Assembly (NCBI GenBank): GCA_937900485.1
Contig: CALCEL010000070.1
Span: 1 to 16,935, forward strand
Direction of reading: 5' to 3'
From: an uncultured Prevotellaceae bacterium
Lineage (GTDB): Bacteria > Bacteroidota > Bacteroidia > Bacteroidales > Bacteroidaceae
DNA length: 16,935 bases
A model generated the notes under the pieces. It searched no databases, was not told the DNA's origin, and worked only from the letters and a program-made list of their open reading frames with translations. This document shows positions 7,699 through 15,138 of this stretch, piece by piece. Position 1 is the stretch's first letter. Each line of letters opens with the position of its first letter. Position numbers and translations under genes: made by a program.

Positions 7699-8763
7699 TC
7701 AGTTACACGAGAACTCTTTGATGCGCTGCTCCTGATCGAGACGACAGATAAGAAGCGTGTTGCCTTTCTCTGCTACAATATAATTGTCAAGTCCCTGAAT
7801 GACCACCTTACGCTCCTCTGTGGTATGAACCACACAATTCTTTGTCTCGTAAAGACTTATGTCAGGACCTATGACGTTATTGCCATCCTTGTCTGTCTTC
7901 GCAATAGTGTGGAGAGACCCCCATGTTCCGACGTCACTCCAACCGAAATCCGCAGGGAACACAAAAATCTCGTCCGCTTTCTCCATCACAGCGTAGTCGA
8001 TGGAGATATTCTCACATGTAGGGAATTTCTCGTCGATGGCAGCCTGCTCCTTGTCCGTGCCATAAACTGGCAAGAGATTCTCAAAGATTGATGACAGCTC
8101 AGGCTGGTACACACGCAAAGCGTTGACGATGGTCTTCACGCTCCAAATGAATATTCCTGAGTTCCAGAAGAAATTATTCTGACGCACATACTCTGTCGCC
8201 GTGGCGAGGTCTGGCTTCTCACGGAAAGAGTCGACGCGGAAAATCTCCTTATTGACCAATGAAGGCTCCTGAAGGTCTGCCTGAATATATCCGTAACCCG
8301 TCTCGGGACGTGTCGGATGCATACCTAAGGTGACGATGGCGTCAGTCTCCGCCGTAAACTTCAACGCTGAGTTTATGACACGCTGAAACTCGATGACGTC
8401 AGTGACAAGGTGGTCACTTGGAGTAATTACAAGATTAGCGTTAGGATTCTTAGACTTGATTCTCCAGCTCACATAAGCGATACACGGAGCGGTGTTCCTA
8501 CGACATGGCTCAAGGAGAATATTTTCGACAGGCACCTCAGGCAACTGAGTCTTGACAATGTCAAAATACTTGGCACTGGTCACCACCCACACATTCTCAG
8601 GAGCCACCACTCCCTTGAAACGGTCGAAGGTCATCTGAAGGAACGTACGCCCCGTACCAAAGACATCAATAAACTGCTTTGGACACTCAGGAGTACTCAT
8701 AGGCCAGAATCGGCTTCCTACTCCTCCCGCCATTATAACTAAATTATTATCTGCTTTACTCAT
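7699..8763 (-). CDS. manC: Mannose-1-phosphate guanylyltransferase
   Basis: Transfers GMP from GTP to mannose 1-phosphate, making GDP-mannose for surface glycans and GDP-fucose. The 354-aa protein is a nucleotidyltransferase: the signature GGVGSRFWP at 13-21 with PKQF at 28-31 binds the nucleotide. Also visible are LEPCRRNTAPCIAY, ITPSDH, GYGYIQAD, the FREKPD segment and the FNSGIF-like FWNSGIFIW. It has no fused phosphomannose isomerase domain, so it is the monofunctional type. Start ATG 8763 is preferred over an in-frame TTG nine bases upstream. It is divergent from the sugar kinase at 8919, with the promoters of both in the 155-nt spacer, and it stands outside any visible capsule cluster. 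Confidence 0.93.
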   Translation of the reverse strand: MSKADNNLVIMAGGVGSRFWPMSTPECPKQFIDVFGTGRTFLQMTFDRFKGVVAPENVWVVTSAKYFDIVKTQLPEVPVENILLEPCRRNTAPCIAYVSWRIKSKNPNANLVITPSDHLVTDVIEFQRVINSALKFTAETDAIVTLGMHPTRPETGYGYIQADLQEPSLVNKEIFRVDSFREKPDLATATEYVRQNNFFWNSGIFIWSVKTIVNALRVYQPELSSIFENLLPVYGTDKEQAAIDEKFPTCENISIDYAVMEKADEIFVFPADFGWSDVGTWGSLHTIAKTDKDGNNVIGPDISLYETKNCVVHTTEERKVVIQGLDNYIVAEKGNTLLICRLDQEQRIKEFSCN

Positions 8764-8806
8764 AATAACCAACCTGATGATTTTCTTATATCACTTAAAG
8801 TTACTG

Positions 8807-8814
8807 CAAATATA
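8807..8814 (-). promoter_or_regulatory. -7 box of manC
   Basis: TATATTTG on the minus strand (8814-8807), an exact TAnnTTTG, about 43 nt before ATG 8763. A TTGTG lies about 21 nt upstream, a poor -33 element. Confidence 0.6.
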
Positions 8815-8890
8815 AACACTTTTTTACACAACTTGCACAATATTATCAAAAAATGAGCAATTATTATAGTCGTAAGCAATTATATTTTGT

Positions 8891-8898
8891 TACTTTTG
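8891..8898 (+). promoter_or_regulatory. -7 box of the sugar kinase gene; decides its start
   Basis: TACTTTTG matches TAnnTTTG and lies 20 nt before ATG 8919. Because it falls inside the longer possible reading frame from ATG 8853, it favours ATG 8919 as the true start. Confidence 0.55.
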
Positions 8899-8918
8899 TG
8901 TTGATAAACAAAAATCAG

Positions 8919-9758
8919 ATGAAACTAATCGCAGATAGTGGATCAACAAAAACGGCTTGGTGTGTGTCTAACAACGATGACAACATCATCATTCATACTC
9001 AGGGCATCAACCCGTATCAACAAACTGAGACTCAGATAGCTGACATCCTTCACGGCGAGCTATCTCCACACATCACTGATGACATGAATTTCAGTGACGT
9101 GTTTTTTTATGGCGCTGGATGCACAGCGGAGAAGACTGAGACAGTGAAGAACGCCATCAGAAGCCTGTTGCCTGAGGCTAAAATATTTGTGGGTAGCGAC
9201 ATGCTCGGTGCTGCACGGGCTGTGTGCGGACATGAGCCAGGCATCGTGGGTATTCTCGGAACAGGAGCCAACTCCTGCTTCTATAACGGAAAGGACATAG
9301 AACGTAACGTGTCACCACTCGGATTCATACTCGGCGATGAGGGCAGCGGAGGATATATCGGCAAGCGACTTGTCAGCGACTGCCTCAAGGAACAGTTGAC
9401 TGAGGGCATCAAAGAATTGTTTCTTGAGGAGACTCACGAGACAGCGGCTACTATAATTCAAAAGGTGTACCGCGAGCCTATGCCTAACCGCTTCCTTGCC
9501 AGCCTATCTCCGTTTTGCGCTCGACATCGTGAGGAGCCAAGCATTCATGCTCTCCTCATCGACTGCTTCCGGCAGTTCTTCATACGTAACATTTACGCAT
9601 ACAACGACATCAACCCTACCCTACGCACCGTACACTTCGCCGGCAGCATAGCCAAGATATACAAGGAGGAGCTGACAGAGGCGGCTGAGTCGTTGGGATA
9701 TGAGGTGGGTATGATAATACAAAGCCCTATAGACAGATTGTATCTTTATCACAAATAA
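8919..9758 (+). CDS. BadF/BadG-family sugar kinase, N-acetylglucosamine kinase-like
   Basis: An ATP-dependent kinase of the ASKHA fold, probably phosphorylating an amino sugar such as GlcNAc or MurNAc in the cytoplasm. The protein has 279 aa from ATG 8919, giving the family N-terminus MKLIADSGSTKTAW. The upstream ATG 8853 adds 22 unrelated residues that overlap the promoter. Motifs: phosphate-1 DSGSTKT (6-12), a candidate catalytic Asp in GSDMLGAAR (D94), phosphate-2 GILGTGANS (111-119), and GDEGSGGYIGKR (139-150). The C-terminal FAGSIAK segment fits the adenosine site. The exact substrate cannot be fixed, because the family also includes activators of radical and dehydratase enzymes; the lack of a Cys-ligated FeS motif argues against those. 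It is divergent from manC, another sugar-phosphate gene, with no sign of co-regulation. Confidence 0.85.
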   Translation: MKLIADSGSTKTAWCVSNNDDNIIIHTQGINPYQQTETQIADILHGELSPHITDDMNFSDVFFYGAGCTAEKTETVKNAIRSLLPEAKIFVGSDMLGAARAVCGHEPGIVGILGTGANSCFYNGKDIERNVSPLGFILGDEGSGGYIGKRLVSDCLKEQLTEGIKELFLEETHETAATIIQKVYREPMPNRFLASLSPFCARHREEPSIHALLIDCFRQFFIRNIYAYNDINPTLRTVHFAGSIAKIYKEELTEAAESLGYEVGMIIQSPIDRLYLYHK

Positions 9759-9807
9759 TGTGACACGCTGGTTTTCTGACTGTTATTATTATGAGTGACG
9801 GCTATCG

Positions 9808-9850
9808 TTGTCAGACACGTGTACCGTAAACATCACGCCTGACAAGTTTT
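9808..9850 (+). terminator. Possible terminator of the sugar kinase gene
   Basis: TTGTCAG (9808-9814) pairs with CTGACAA (9839-9845), with an inner CGTG/CACG stem, followed by GTTTT. The T-run is short, so this is tentative. The rest of the spacer 9759-9986 shows nothing recognisable, and no clear upp terminator is seen. Confidence 0.4.
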
Positions 9851-9986
9851 GCCTCTTGAGGGATGAAGACTTCTCCACACAGGAGACATGACATAAACGA
9901 AGCAGACTCTTTTATCTAAATGCCGACTCAGCGCATCTCATGCCGAGAATCACCGAGAGAGTCATAGGGATTAGTGTAAGAGCAAC

Positions 9987-10652
9987 TTACTTCGTCGCTT
10001 TCTCTCCATACATCAAGTCACCCGCGTCACCCAAACCGGGAACGATATACTGATGCTCGTTAAGTACCGGGTCTATAGCTCCACAGATCAACACGACATC
10101 ATCACTCGGGAAGAGTTCACAAAGATGCTTAACACCCTGCTCGCTGGCAATAACACATGCCATGATAAGACGAGACGGCGTGCCATTAGTGAGAAATGCC
10201 TTGTACGCCAGCTCCATACTCTCACCCGTGGCAAGCATAGGATCAACCAGTAGCAGTGTCTTTCCGTCCAAGACAGGTGTGGCGAGATACTCTATCTTGA
10301 CACCAATCTTAGTACACTCCTTATCCAGGTAATACCTGTATGCGGAGACAAAGGCGTTGCCGGCTTCATCGAAGACATCGAGAAAAGCCTGGTGTAAAGG
10401 AAGACCAGCGCGGAAAACTGTGCCGATGACCAAGTCATCTGACGGCAGAGCCACGTCACACATATCCAAAGGAGTCTGTACACTGCTCGTTTGATAACTG
10501 AGATATTTACTTACCTCATACGCCTCAACATGTCCTATACGTACAATATTCTGACGGAAACGCATCCTATCTTTCTGCTTATTCACGTCACGTATCTCGG
10601 ACAGGTATCGGTTGACGATGGTGTTACACTCACTAATGTTAACGACTTTCAT
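9987..10652 (-). CDS. upp: Uracil phosphoribosyltransferase
   Basis: Salvages uracil with PRPP to give UMP. At 221 aa it is slightly longer than the common ~208. The type I phosphoribosyltransferase loop is VDPMLATGES (136-145), the PRPP-contacting RAG is at 81-83, and the uracil-binding C-terminal segment is YIVPGLGDAGDLMYG (202-216). The first ~20 residues (SECNTIVNRYLSEIRD) are longer than in enteric homologues. Start ATG 10652 has a -7 box 41-48 nt upstream. It is a single-gene unit with no neighbouring uracil permease. Confidence 0.95.
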   Translation of the reverse strand: MKVVNISECNTIVNRYLSEIRDVNKQKDRMRFRQNIVRIGHVEAYEVSKYLSYQTSSVQTPLDMCDVALPSDDLVIGTVFRAGLPLHQAFLDVFDEAGNAFVSAYRYYLDKECTKIGVKIEYLATPVLDGKTLLLVDPMLATGESMELAYKAFLTNGTPSRLIMACVIASEQGVKHLCELFPSDDVVLICGAIDPVLNEHQYIVPGLGDAGDLMYGEKATK

Positions 10653-10692
10653 AATATCTGTTTTATATTCTATAACAATTAGTTTCTCTACG

Positions 10693-10700
10693 CAAAGTTA
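10693..10700 (-). promoter_or_regulatory. -7 box of upp
   Basis: TAACTTTG on the minus strand (10700-10693), followed by CG, an exact TAnnTTTG. No TTTG lies at the expected 19-nt spacing. Confidence 0.6.
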
Positions 10701-10784
10701 ATGAAAAAGTAAGACGTATAGGTGGATATGACGTAATTAAATTCATATTCACACTAAACAAAGAGGATGAGAAGGAATTAATGT

Positions 10785-10825
10785 AAAAAAAAGGGGAACA
10801 AACGCTCGACTGCGCTTGTTCTCCC
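10785..10825 (-). terminator. Rho-independent terminator of the 10864-12072 lipoprotein gene
   Basis: On the minus strand GAGAACAAGCGC (within 10825-10812) pairs with GCGTTTGTTCCCC (10805-10793) with two imperfect positions. A 6-nt loop lies between them, and eight T (10792-10785) follow. It is the strongest minus-strand terminator of the window, about 40-80 nt beyond the stop codon. Confidence 0.85.
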
Positions 10826-10863
10826 TCAACAGTGAATTTATTTAATGTATGAAGTATGAAGTA

Positions 10864-12072
10864 CTAATAATTTGTGGTTGAGTTGTATTTAGTTGCCTGT
10901 GATGAATGTACGGTGATGTAATCCGCTCCGTATACATTGACAACAACTCTAACCTCACCAAAATAAACGTTGTATGTGTACATAACCTGCTTGAGTGTGT
11001 ATGGCACACGAGCTTTCTGGTCCTGGTTTACTATCGTCACATCGCGTGTGGCATCCTCTCTGAACGCTCCGAACTTAGCGTCAAGATAAGAGTTGATAAA
11101 CTCGTTAGACTGATAAGTACACTCATATCCTGCTTTTGTAGCGTAAGTCAGCTTATTGTTTCCGAGCGGCACGACGAAGTAAAGCTCAGACTTAAGCGTG
11201 TCTGTCTTAACAAGTTCAACCTTAACCTTTGTCTTGATGGTGAAATCTGTCAACTTGCTTGTGGAGAACTCATACACACCTCCGTCGCTTAAAGTCACCT
11301 CACTATTATCACCCAGCTCCTCACAGAAGAAAGTCATATTCTCCTCAAAGTTGGCGCTCTCAATCTTGACGTTGGCGCTCTCAGAACCGAAGTTGGCAGC
11401 TGTAGATCCTGTCTTCACTGTCATTACTGGAAAGTCCTCAACAATATCTGAAAGATTCTGCTTAGTTGCTGTTGATGTAGGGTTGACAACGTAGATGGAC
11501 AAAGTGTCCGTTGACTTCAAGGAACCAGCCACAGCCTTGTCCAAGGCAGACTTAGTCAGTGTCAAAGACGCTGTAGTTGCTGCACTATACTGCTTTGTCT
11601 GATTCTTTGCCTTAGCGTTTGTAATTGTTACTGAACCTTCCTCTGCCGCAGTAGCCGCAGCCTTCTCAACCAAAGTACCAGTACCGGCAGATGCGGTCAT
11701 AGTAAAATCGATAGTGATAATCTTACCATTTGAGTCAAGAAGAACTGATTTCTCAATAGTCTCACCTGTTGACGCACTTACAGCCTTGATGGTCAAGAGA
11801 GTGCCCTCCTTCTCTTTACTGCTGAAAGATACACCCAGTGTCTTCTTAGCACCATTAACATAGATGTTAGCAGACGAACTTGCCTTGATTGTGTAGCTAT
11901 ACTGGTCAGAAATCTTCACATAATTGGAGTCAATCGCTACAGAGACAACTGAACTTGTCTTGTTCAAATTCTCATCCAAAGGAATAGACTCGAAACTTGA
12001 CTCATAACATGATGATACAATACATGCCGTCATTGACGCCATGACCATTGATAAAAACTTTACGTACTTCAT
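10864..12072 (-). CDS. Ser/Thr/Ala-rich surface or periplasmic lipoprotein of unknown function
   Basis: A 402-aa protein with a lipoprotein signal peptide: Lys-rich start, hydrophobic stretch, and lipobox VSSC with the acylated Cys at 22. The mature part is beta-prone and low in Cys. Residues ~40-130 resemble Ig-like repeat strands (ANIYVNGAKK, GTLLTIKAVSA). Residues ~125-260 are rich in Thr, Ser and Ala. The C-terminal ~90 residues (YTLKQVMYTYNVYFGEVRVV) look like a separate small beta domain. I do not recognise a named family; similar multi-domain lipoproteins are common in Prevotella and Bacteroides. It is transcribed alone from a perfect consensus promoter with an unusually long leader and ends at a strong terminator. 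Exposure on the cell surface is an inference. Confidence 0.75.
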   Translation of the reverse strand: MKYVKFLSMVMASMTACIVSSCYESSFESIPLDENLNKTSSVVSVAIDSNYVKISDQYSYTIKASSSANIYVNGAKKTLGVSFSSKEKEGTLLTIKAVSASTGETIEKSVLLDSNGKIITIDFTMTASAGTGTLVEKAAATAAEEGSVTITNAKAKNQTKQYSAATTASLTLTKSALDKAVAGSLKSTDTLSIYVVNPTSTATKQNLSDIVEDFPVMTVKTGSTAANFGSESANVKIESANFEENMTFFCEELGDNSEVTLSDGGVYEFSTSKLTDFTIKTKVKVELVKTDTLKSELYFVVPLGNNKLTYATKAGYECTYQSNEFINSYLDAKFGAFREDATRDVTIVNQDQKARVPYTLKQVMYTYNVYFGEVRVVVNVYGADYITVHSSQATKYNSTTNY

Positions 12073-12198
12073 ACAACAATTTTCTTTTTAACCGAAAAAA
12101 TCTTCTTAATACAATTCTGAAAATTTTCTAATAAAAATCCTGCTAATAATTTGTAATTGCTATAATGCCAATATTTTTTAGATCTTGTTCATCGGGCG

Positions 12199-12229
12199 CA
12201 AATCTACAAGAAAATAAATCATTCACAAA
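12199..12229 (-). promoter_or_regulatory. Perfect consensus promoter of the 10864-12072 lipoprotein gene
   Basis: On the minus strand TTTG (12229-12226), 19 nt, then TAGATTTG (12206-12199), matching the Bacteroidota consensus at every defined position and followed by CG. The predicted start near 12192 leaves a leader of about 120 nt before ATG 12072, much longer than the 15-55 nt of the other genes here. Confidence 0.8.
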
Positions 12230-12487
12230 GGAAATATTAAAAATAATTAATTTTTCAAGAAAAAAAAACATTTATCAAGACCAAATGACTAATTTGGAGC
12301 ATCACAAACTGCAATGTCAATACATATACCACTCACGTAAGACATTTCAAGTCCTGAAACACAAAAAGAGCGACATAATAGGGTAAAAAGTCACACAGAA
12401 ATTACAAAATCGAACTTTTCCAAAGTACACCTGTGACATAAAGCAACATTTTTCACACAAATAATACGAATGTTTTAGAAAAAAATA

Positions 12488-12495
12488 TATATTTG
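12488..12495 (+). promoter_or_regulatory. -7 box of the cyclophilin gene
   Basis: TATATTTG followed by CG, an exact TAnnTTTG, 60 nt before ATG 12556. No TTTG sits 19 nt upstream. Confidence 0.6.
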
Positions 12496-12555
12496 CGTTT
12501 GATTTTTCAGATAATAGCATAATAAAACACAAACTGTATAACTTAAATCAATCAA

Positions 12556-13242
12556 ATGAGAAAAACAACACTAACCTTACTGCTTGCGTTTTTTTCTCTC
12601 TGCATGCAGGCACAAAACGACAAACGCACGAGAGTGGAGCTGAAGACCACCATGGGTGAGATAATCATAGAGTTGTTCAACGAGACTCCTCTGCACAGAG
12701 ACAACTTCATAAAGCAAGTCCGCAAAGGCACATACAATGGCGTCCTGTGGCACAGGGTAATCAACAACTTCCTCATACAGACAGGTGACAGACTAAGCAA
12801 GAAAGCCAAGTCCGGCACGTTACTCGGTGACGGCGACGAGAAGCCAGAGGACTGGATTCCCGCAGAGTTTCGCACCCCACTCTACTTCCATCAGCGCGGC
12901 ATGCTGAATGCGGCCAGGGAAGGTGACGAGACAAACCCGGAGAAGAAAAGCTCATCCACTCAATTCACCATCATAACCGGCAAGACATACGACGACGAGC
13001 AACTGGACCACACGCAGAAACGTCTCGACATATGGACGGACGGCACCACCAAGCTGACGGACAAGATGAGAGAGACATACAAGACCATTGGCGGAGCTCC
13101 GCACCTTGACGGCAGCTACACCGTTTTTGGGCGGGTGGTCAAAGGCATGGACATAGTAGACATGATACAGAAAGTCGAGACGGACAGAAACGACCGTCCA
13201 CTCAAAGATGTCAAGATTAAGAAAGCTAAGATTCTTGACTGA
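12556..13242 (+). CDS. Exported cyclophilin-type peptidyl-prolyl cis-trans isomerase
   Basis: Catalyses proline isomerisation in exported proteins. The 228-aa protein has a signal peptide (hydrophobic 5-16, likely cleavage MQA|Q at 19/20), so periplasmic. Cyclophilin motifs: YNGVLWHRVINNFLIQTGD (60-78) with catalytic-type R67, F72 and Q75; STQF (134-137); and HLDGSYTVFGRVV (183-195). Between QF and HLDG lies an insertion of roughly 40 residues (about 141-180, charged, with KLTDKMRETYKTIGG) not present in short bacterial or human cyclophilins; to my knowledge it is seen in other Bacteroidales members. It opens the plus-strand envelope block, has its own promoter, and plausibly helps fold the exported proteins beside it, though nothing here proves that. 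Confidence 0.92.
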   Translation: MRKTTLTLLLAFFSLCMQAQNDKRTRVELKTTMGEIIIELFNETPLHRDNFIKQVRKGTYNGVLWHRVINNFLIQTGDRLSKKAKSGTLLGDGDEKPEDWIPAEFRTPLYFHQRGMLNAAREGDETNPEKKSSSTQFTIITGKTYDDEQLDHTQKRLDIWTDGTTKLTDKMRETYKTIGGAPHLDGSYTVFGRVVKGMDIVDMIQKVETDRNDRPLKDVKIKKAKILD

Positions 13243-13331
13243 CCACACGACGATATGACATGAGCGACGATGTATGATATGACAGAGCGAGAATAAGCGC
13301 GAGACATAAACTCTATGTCGGATAAAAATCA

Positions 13332-13339
13332 TATCTTCG
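13332..13339 (+). promoter_or_regulatory. -7 box of the first FISUMP-like lipoprotein gene
   Basis: TATCTTCG followed by CG matches TAnnTTTG at all but one position, 28 nt before ATG 13367. A second candidate, ATTATTTG, lies too close to the ATG. Confidence 0.45.
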
Positions 13340-13366
13340 CGAAGTAAAAGTTTTATTATTTGCCTT

Positions 13367-14203
13367 ATGAATATTTATCGTTACATTTTGCCTGTATTAC
13401 TGGCAGGAGTTGCCGTGGCGTGCTCCGAGGACAAGGAGGAGACCGACGCGCCAGTAGTGGCACCAGACGGATACGAGAACGGACATGCCTATGTCGACCT
13501 GGGACTGACATCAGGAAACAAATGGGCCATACAGAATATCAACGCTACCGTGGCAAAGTTCTACGGCAGCTATTTCGCATGGGGTGAGTTGTACACAGCC
13601 CAAGAACTTGACCCGGACAACAGTACCAACTACAAATTCAACAAATACATAACACACGAGAAGACTTACTTCAACTTCAAGGCATACAAATATTGTAACG
13701 GAGCATACAACTCACTGACGAAGTACAACAACAACGAGTCATACGGAAAGGTGGACAACACATTGTCTATCGACGAGACAGACGACGTTACGGCAGTCAA
13801 GTGGGGCGGCAATTGGCACATGCCTTCCGCCTCAGACTTTCAGGAGCTTATCGACGAATGTGTCATTGAGTGGACGAGAAGTTACAACAACACAGGCTAC
13901 CCGGGAATCATAGTCTTCAAATGCAAGGATGAGTCCGACAAGGGTCGAGCAATAGAGGAACGTGACTCTTTGAAACTCACGTCACGCTACTCTCTGCTTG
14001 AACCGCACATCTTCATTCCTTCCGCCGGATACGCCTCCGACTCATCCATTGTCATGAGTGCGGTGGACAACGGCTACTGGACAAGCGATATCGACGAGGA
14101 TGAGCCATACAAGGCCAAGGTGCTTCAGTTCCGATACGCCGACATCAACATAACAGCCGACTACAGGAGCAAGGGATACACCATACGTCCCGTCACAAAA
14201 TAG
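13367..14203 (+). CDS. FISUMP-like lipoprotein, paralogue 1
   Basis: A 278-aa lipoprotein with the acylated Cys at 19 (AVAC, a slightly atypical lipobox). The mature protein resembles the Fibrobacter succinogenes major paralogous (FISUMP) domain: HAYVDLGLTSGNKWAIQN (40-57), YFAWGE (69-74), KWGGNWHMPSASDFQELI (145-162), HIFIPSAGY (214-222), GYWTSD (236-241) and the closing YTIRPV (271-276). These proteins are exported and of unknown function; a C-type-lectin-like or sulfatase-modifying-like fold has been suggested for similar sequences, which I cannot verify here. It aligns in order with the gene at 15168-15947 (DGYE.GHAYVDLGLT, KD.SD.GRA, HIFIP), so the two are paralogues. Residues 80-140 are an Asn/Tyr-rich insertion absent from the other copy. 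Confidence 0.8.
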   Translation: MNIYRYILPVLLAGVAVACSEDKEETDAPVVAPDGYENGHAYVDLGLTSGNKWAIQNINATVAKFYGSYFAWGELYTAQELDPDNSTNYKFNKYITHEKTYFNFKAYKYCNGAYNSLTKYNNNESYGKVDNTLSIDETDDVTAVKWGGNWHMPSASDFQELIDECVIEWTRSYNNTGYPGIIVFKCKDESDKGRAIEERDSLKLTSRYSLLEPHIFIPSAGYASDSSIVMSAVDNGYWTSDIDEDEPYKAKVLQFRYADINITADYRSKGYTIRPVTK

Positions 14204-14240
14204 ACGGAGACACGTCGCCATACTTCACGTCTGCCGATAC

Positions 14241-14259
14241 TCCTTATATAATATAAGGA
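14241..14259. repeat. Near-perfect 19-nt palindrome
   Basis: TCCTTATATAATATAAGGA has 9-nt arms around a single central base. It lies 38 nt after the stop of the first FISUMP-like gene and 77 nt before the next -7 box. No T-run follows, so it is a weak terminator candidate; an operator for a dimeric regulator is the alternative. Confidence 0.5.
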
Positions 14260-14335
14260 ACAAATCCCCACAACAATTCGGGAAAACGCCCCTTCTTTTA
14301 GGATTATCCCTACATCGAGTAAAAAACAGACATGT

Positions 14336-14343
14336 TATATTTG
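14336..14343 (+). promoter_or_regulatory. -7 box of the tyrosine-rich lipoprotein gene
   Basis: TATATTTG, an exact TAnnTTTG, 38 nt before ATG 14382; no TTTG at the 19-nt spacing. Confidence 0.6.
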
Positions 14344-14381
14344 CCATATACAATTAAAACAACTTAAAAAAACTTACCATT

Positions 14382-15008
14382 ATGAGAACAATTCTACACA
14401 AGATAAGCCTTCTGATGTCTTTAGTTGTTATTAGCATTTTGACATCTTGTGACTCCGACACAGAGAAGAGCATGGTTCTGGCAGGACAATGGCAGGGCAA
14501 TTTCGGTATGTACTACACATACACAACAAACACTGGTCGCATATACGAGTTTGACTCCTACGACACAGACATCGTATTCTACCCGGACCACGAATACGCT
14601 TCATACGGTTACGGCAAGCAAGTAGATTACTACAATTACGGTCCTTACGAGTATGAGTATCACTACTTCCTCTGGGAGGTCCGATATGGTAAGATATACA
14701 TCGAATACCCTTCAGACCCAAATCTGAACACGGTGATCACCCAGTATCATCTGGCCAACAACATCTTCTCCGGCTATTTCAACGGTTCAAACACCATGTT
14801 CCGTATGTACAAAATGACTGACTTCTACGACTGGACTCCATACGTCAACTACTATAGCTACTCATCACGCAGCGAATGGCAATACAACTACTACGCAAAA
14901 GGTAGAGGCGTGACAAGTGCGGAGGCTAACGACTCCACAGCATTGATTGGTGACGAGAGCGGAACAATAACCAGTCACGGCAATCGCTTCTCCGAAAACA
15001 AAGAGTGA
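14382..15008 (+). CDS. Tyrosine-rich lipoprotein of unknown function
   Basis: A 208-aa lipoprotein with lipobox LTSC (acylated Cys 23). The mature part has 30 tyrosines in the full protein of 208 residues, concentrated at 44-160, with alternating patterns such as YASYGYGKQVDYYNYGPYEY in one stretch. It opens with AGQWQGNFG (34-42), a G-x-W-like beginning reminiscent of lipocalin-like beta barrels, and the strands that follow (TDIVFYPD, FLWEVRYGKIYIEYP, IFSGYFNG, MFRMYKM) fit a small antiparallel sheet. The last ~35 residues are polar and probably unstructured. I know similar unnamed Prevotella/Bacteroides lipoproteins but no function. It sits between two FISUMP-like paralogues, with its own promoter and a terminator. 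Confidence 0.75.
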   Translation: MRTILHKISLLMSLVVISILTSCDSDTEKSMVLAGQWQGNFGMYYTYTTNTGRIYEFDSYDTDIVFYPDHEYASYGYGKQVDYYNYGPYEYEYHYFLWEVRYGKIYIEYPSDPNLNTVITQYHLANNIFSGYFNGSNTMFRMYKMTDFYDWTPYVNYYSYSSRSEWQYNYYAKGRGVTSAEANDSTALIGDESGTITSHGNRFSENKE

Positions 15009-15017
15009 CGCCCGTCA

Positions 15018-15104
15018 GTCCAAAACTAGCTGACCGGACAGAGACAATACAAAGACAACATAGTGACAGCGGCGAGTCAAAACAAGCTGACCCGCCGTTT
15101 TTTT
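15018..15104 (+). terminator. Terminator of the tyrosine-rich lipoprotein gene, with a duplicated hairpin module
   Basis: CGGCGAGTCA (15070-15079) pairs with TGACCCGCCG (15088-15097) with one mismatch, followed by seven T (15098-15104): a strong rho-independent terminator. About 57 nt upstream, 15018-15038 carries a closely related sequence (AGTC, AAAAC, AGCTGACC shared) that can also fold but lacks a T-run. Confidence 0.8.
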
Positions 15105-15138
15105 ATGCGCTGAAAACAGAGATGACATTCATTTTTAT

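Larger units (their letters stand above)
12073..12555. other. AT-rich divergent intergenic region of 483 nt
   Basis: Very AT-rich spacer between the minus-strand lipoprotein gene and the plus-strand cyclophilin gene. It contains the leader (12073 to about 12192) and promoter (12199-12229) of the former, and the promoter (12488-12495) of the latter. Between about 12230 and 12480 I see no gene, repeat or clear operator. Short open frames on both strands there lack codon bias and recognisable content. Confidence 0.7.

Noticed and set aside
8853..8918. N-terminal extension of the sugar kinase from ATG 8853
   Set aside because: The added 22 residues have no family similarity and overlap the -7 box at 8891-8898; the family N-terminus begins at ATG 8919.
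12165..12532. Short open frames on both strands in the AT-rich spacer before the cyclophilin gene
   Set aside because: They are Lys/Asn/Phe-rich as expected from AT composition, have no recognisable domain, and overlap both mapped promoter motifs.
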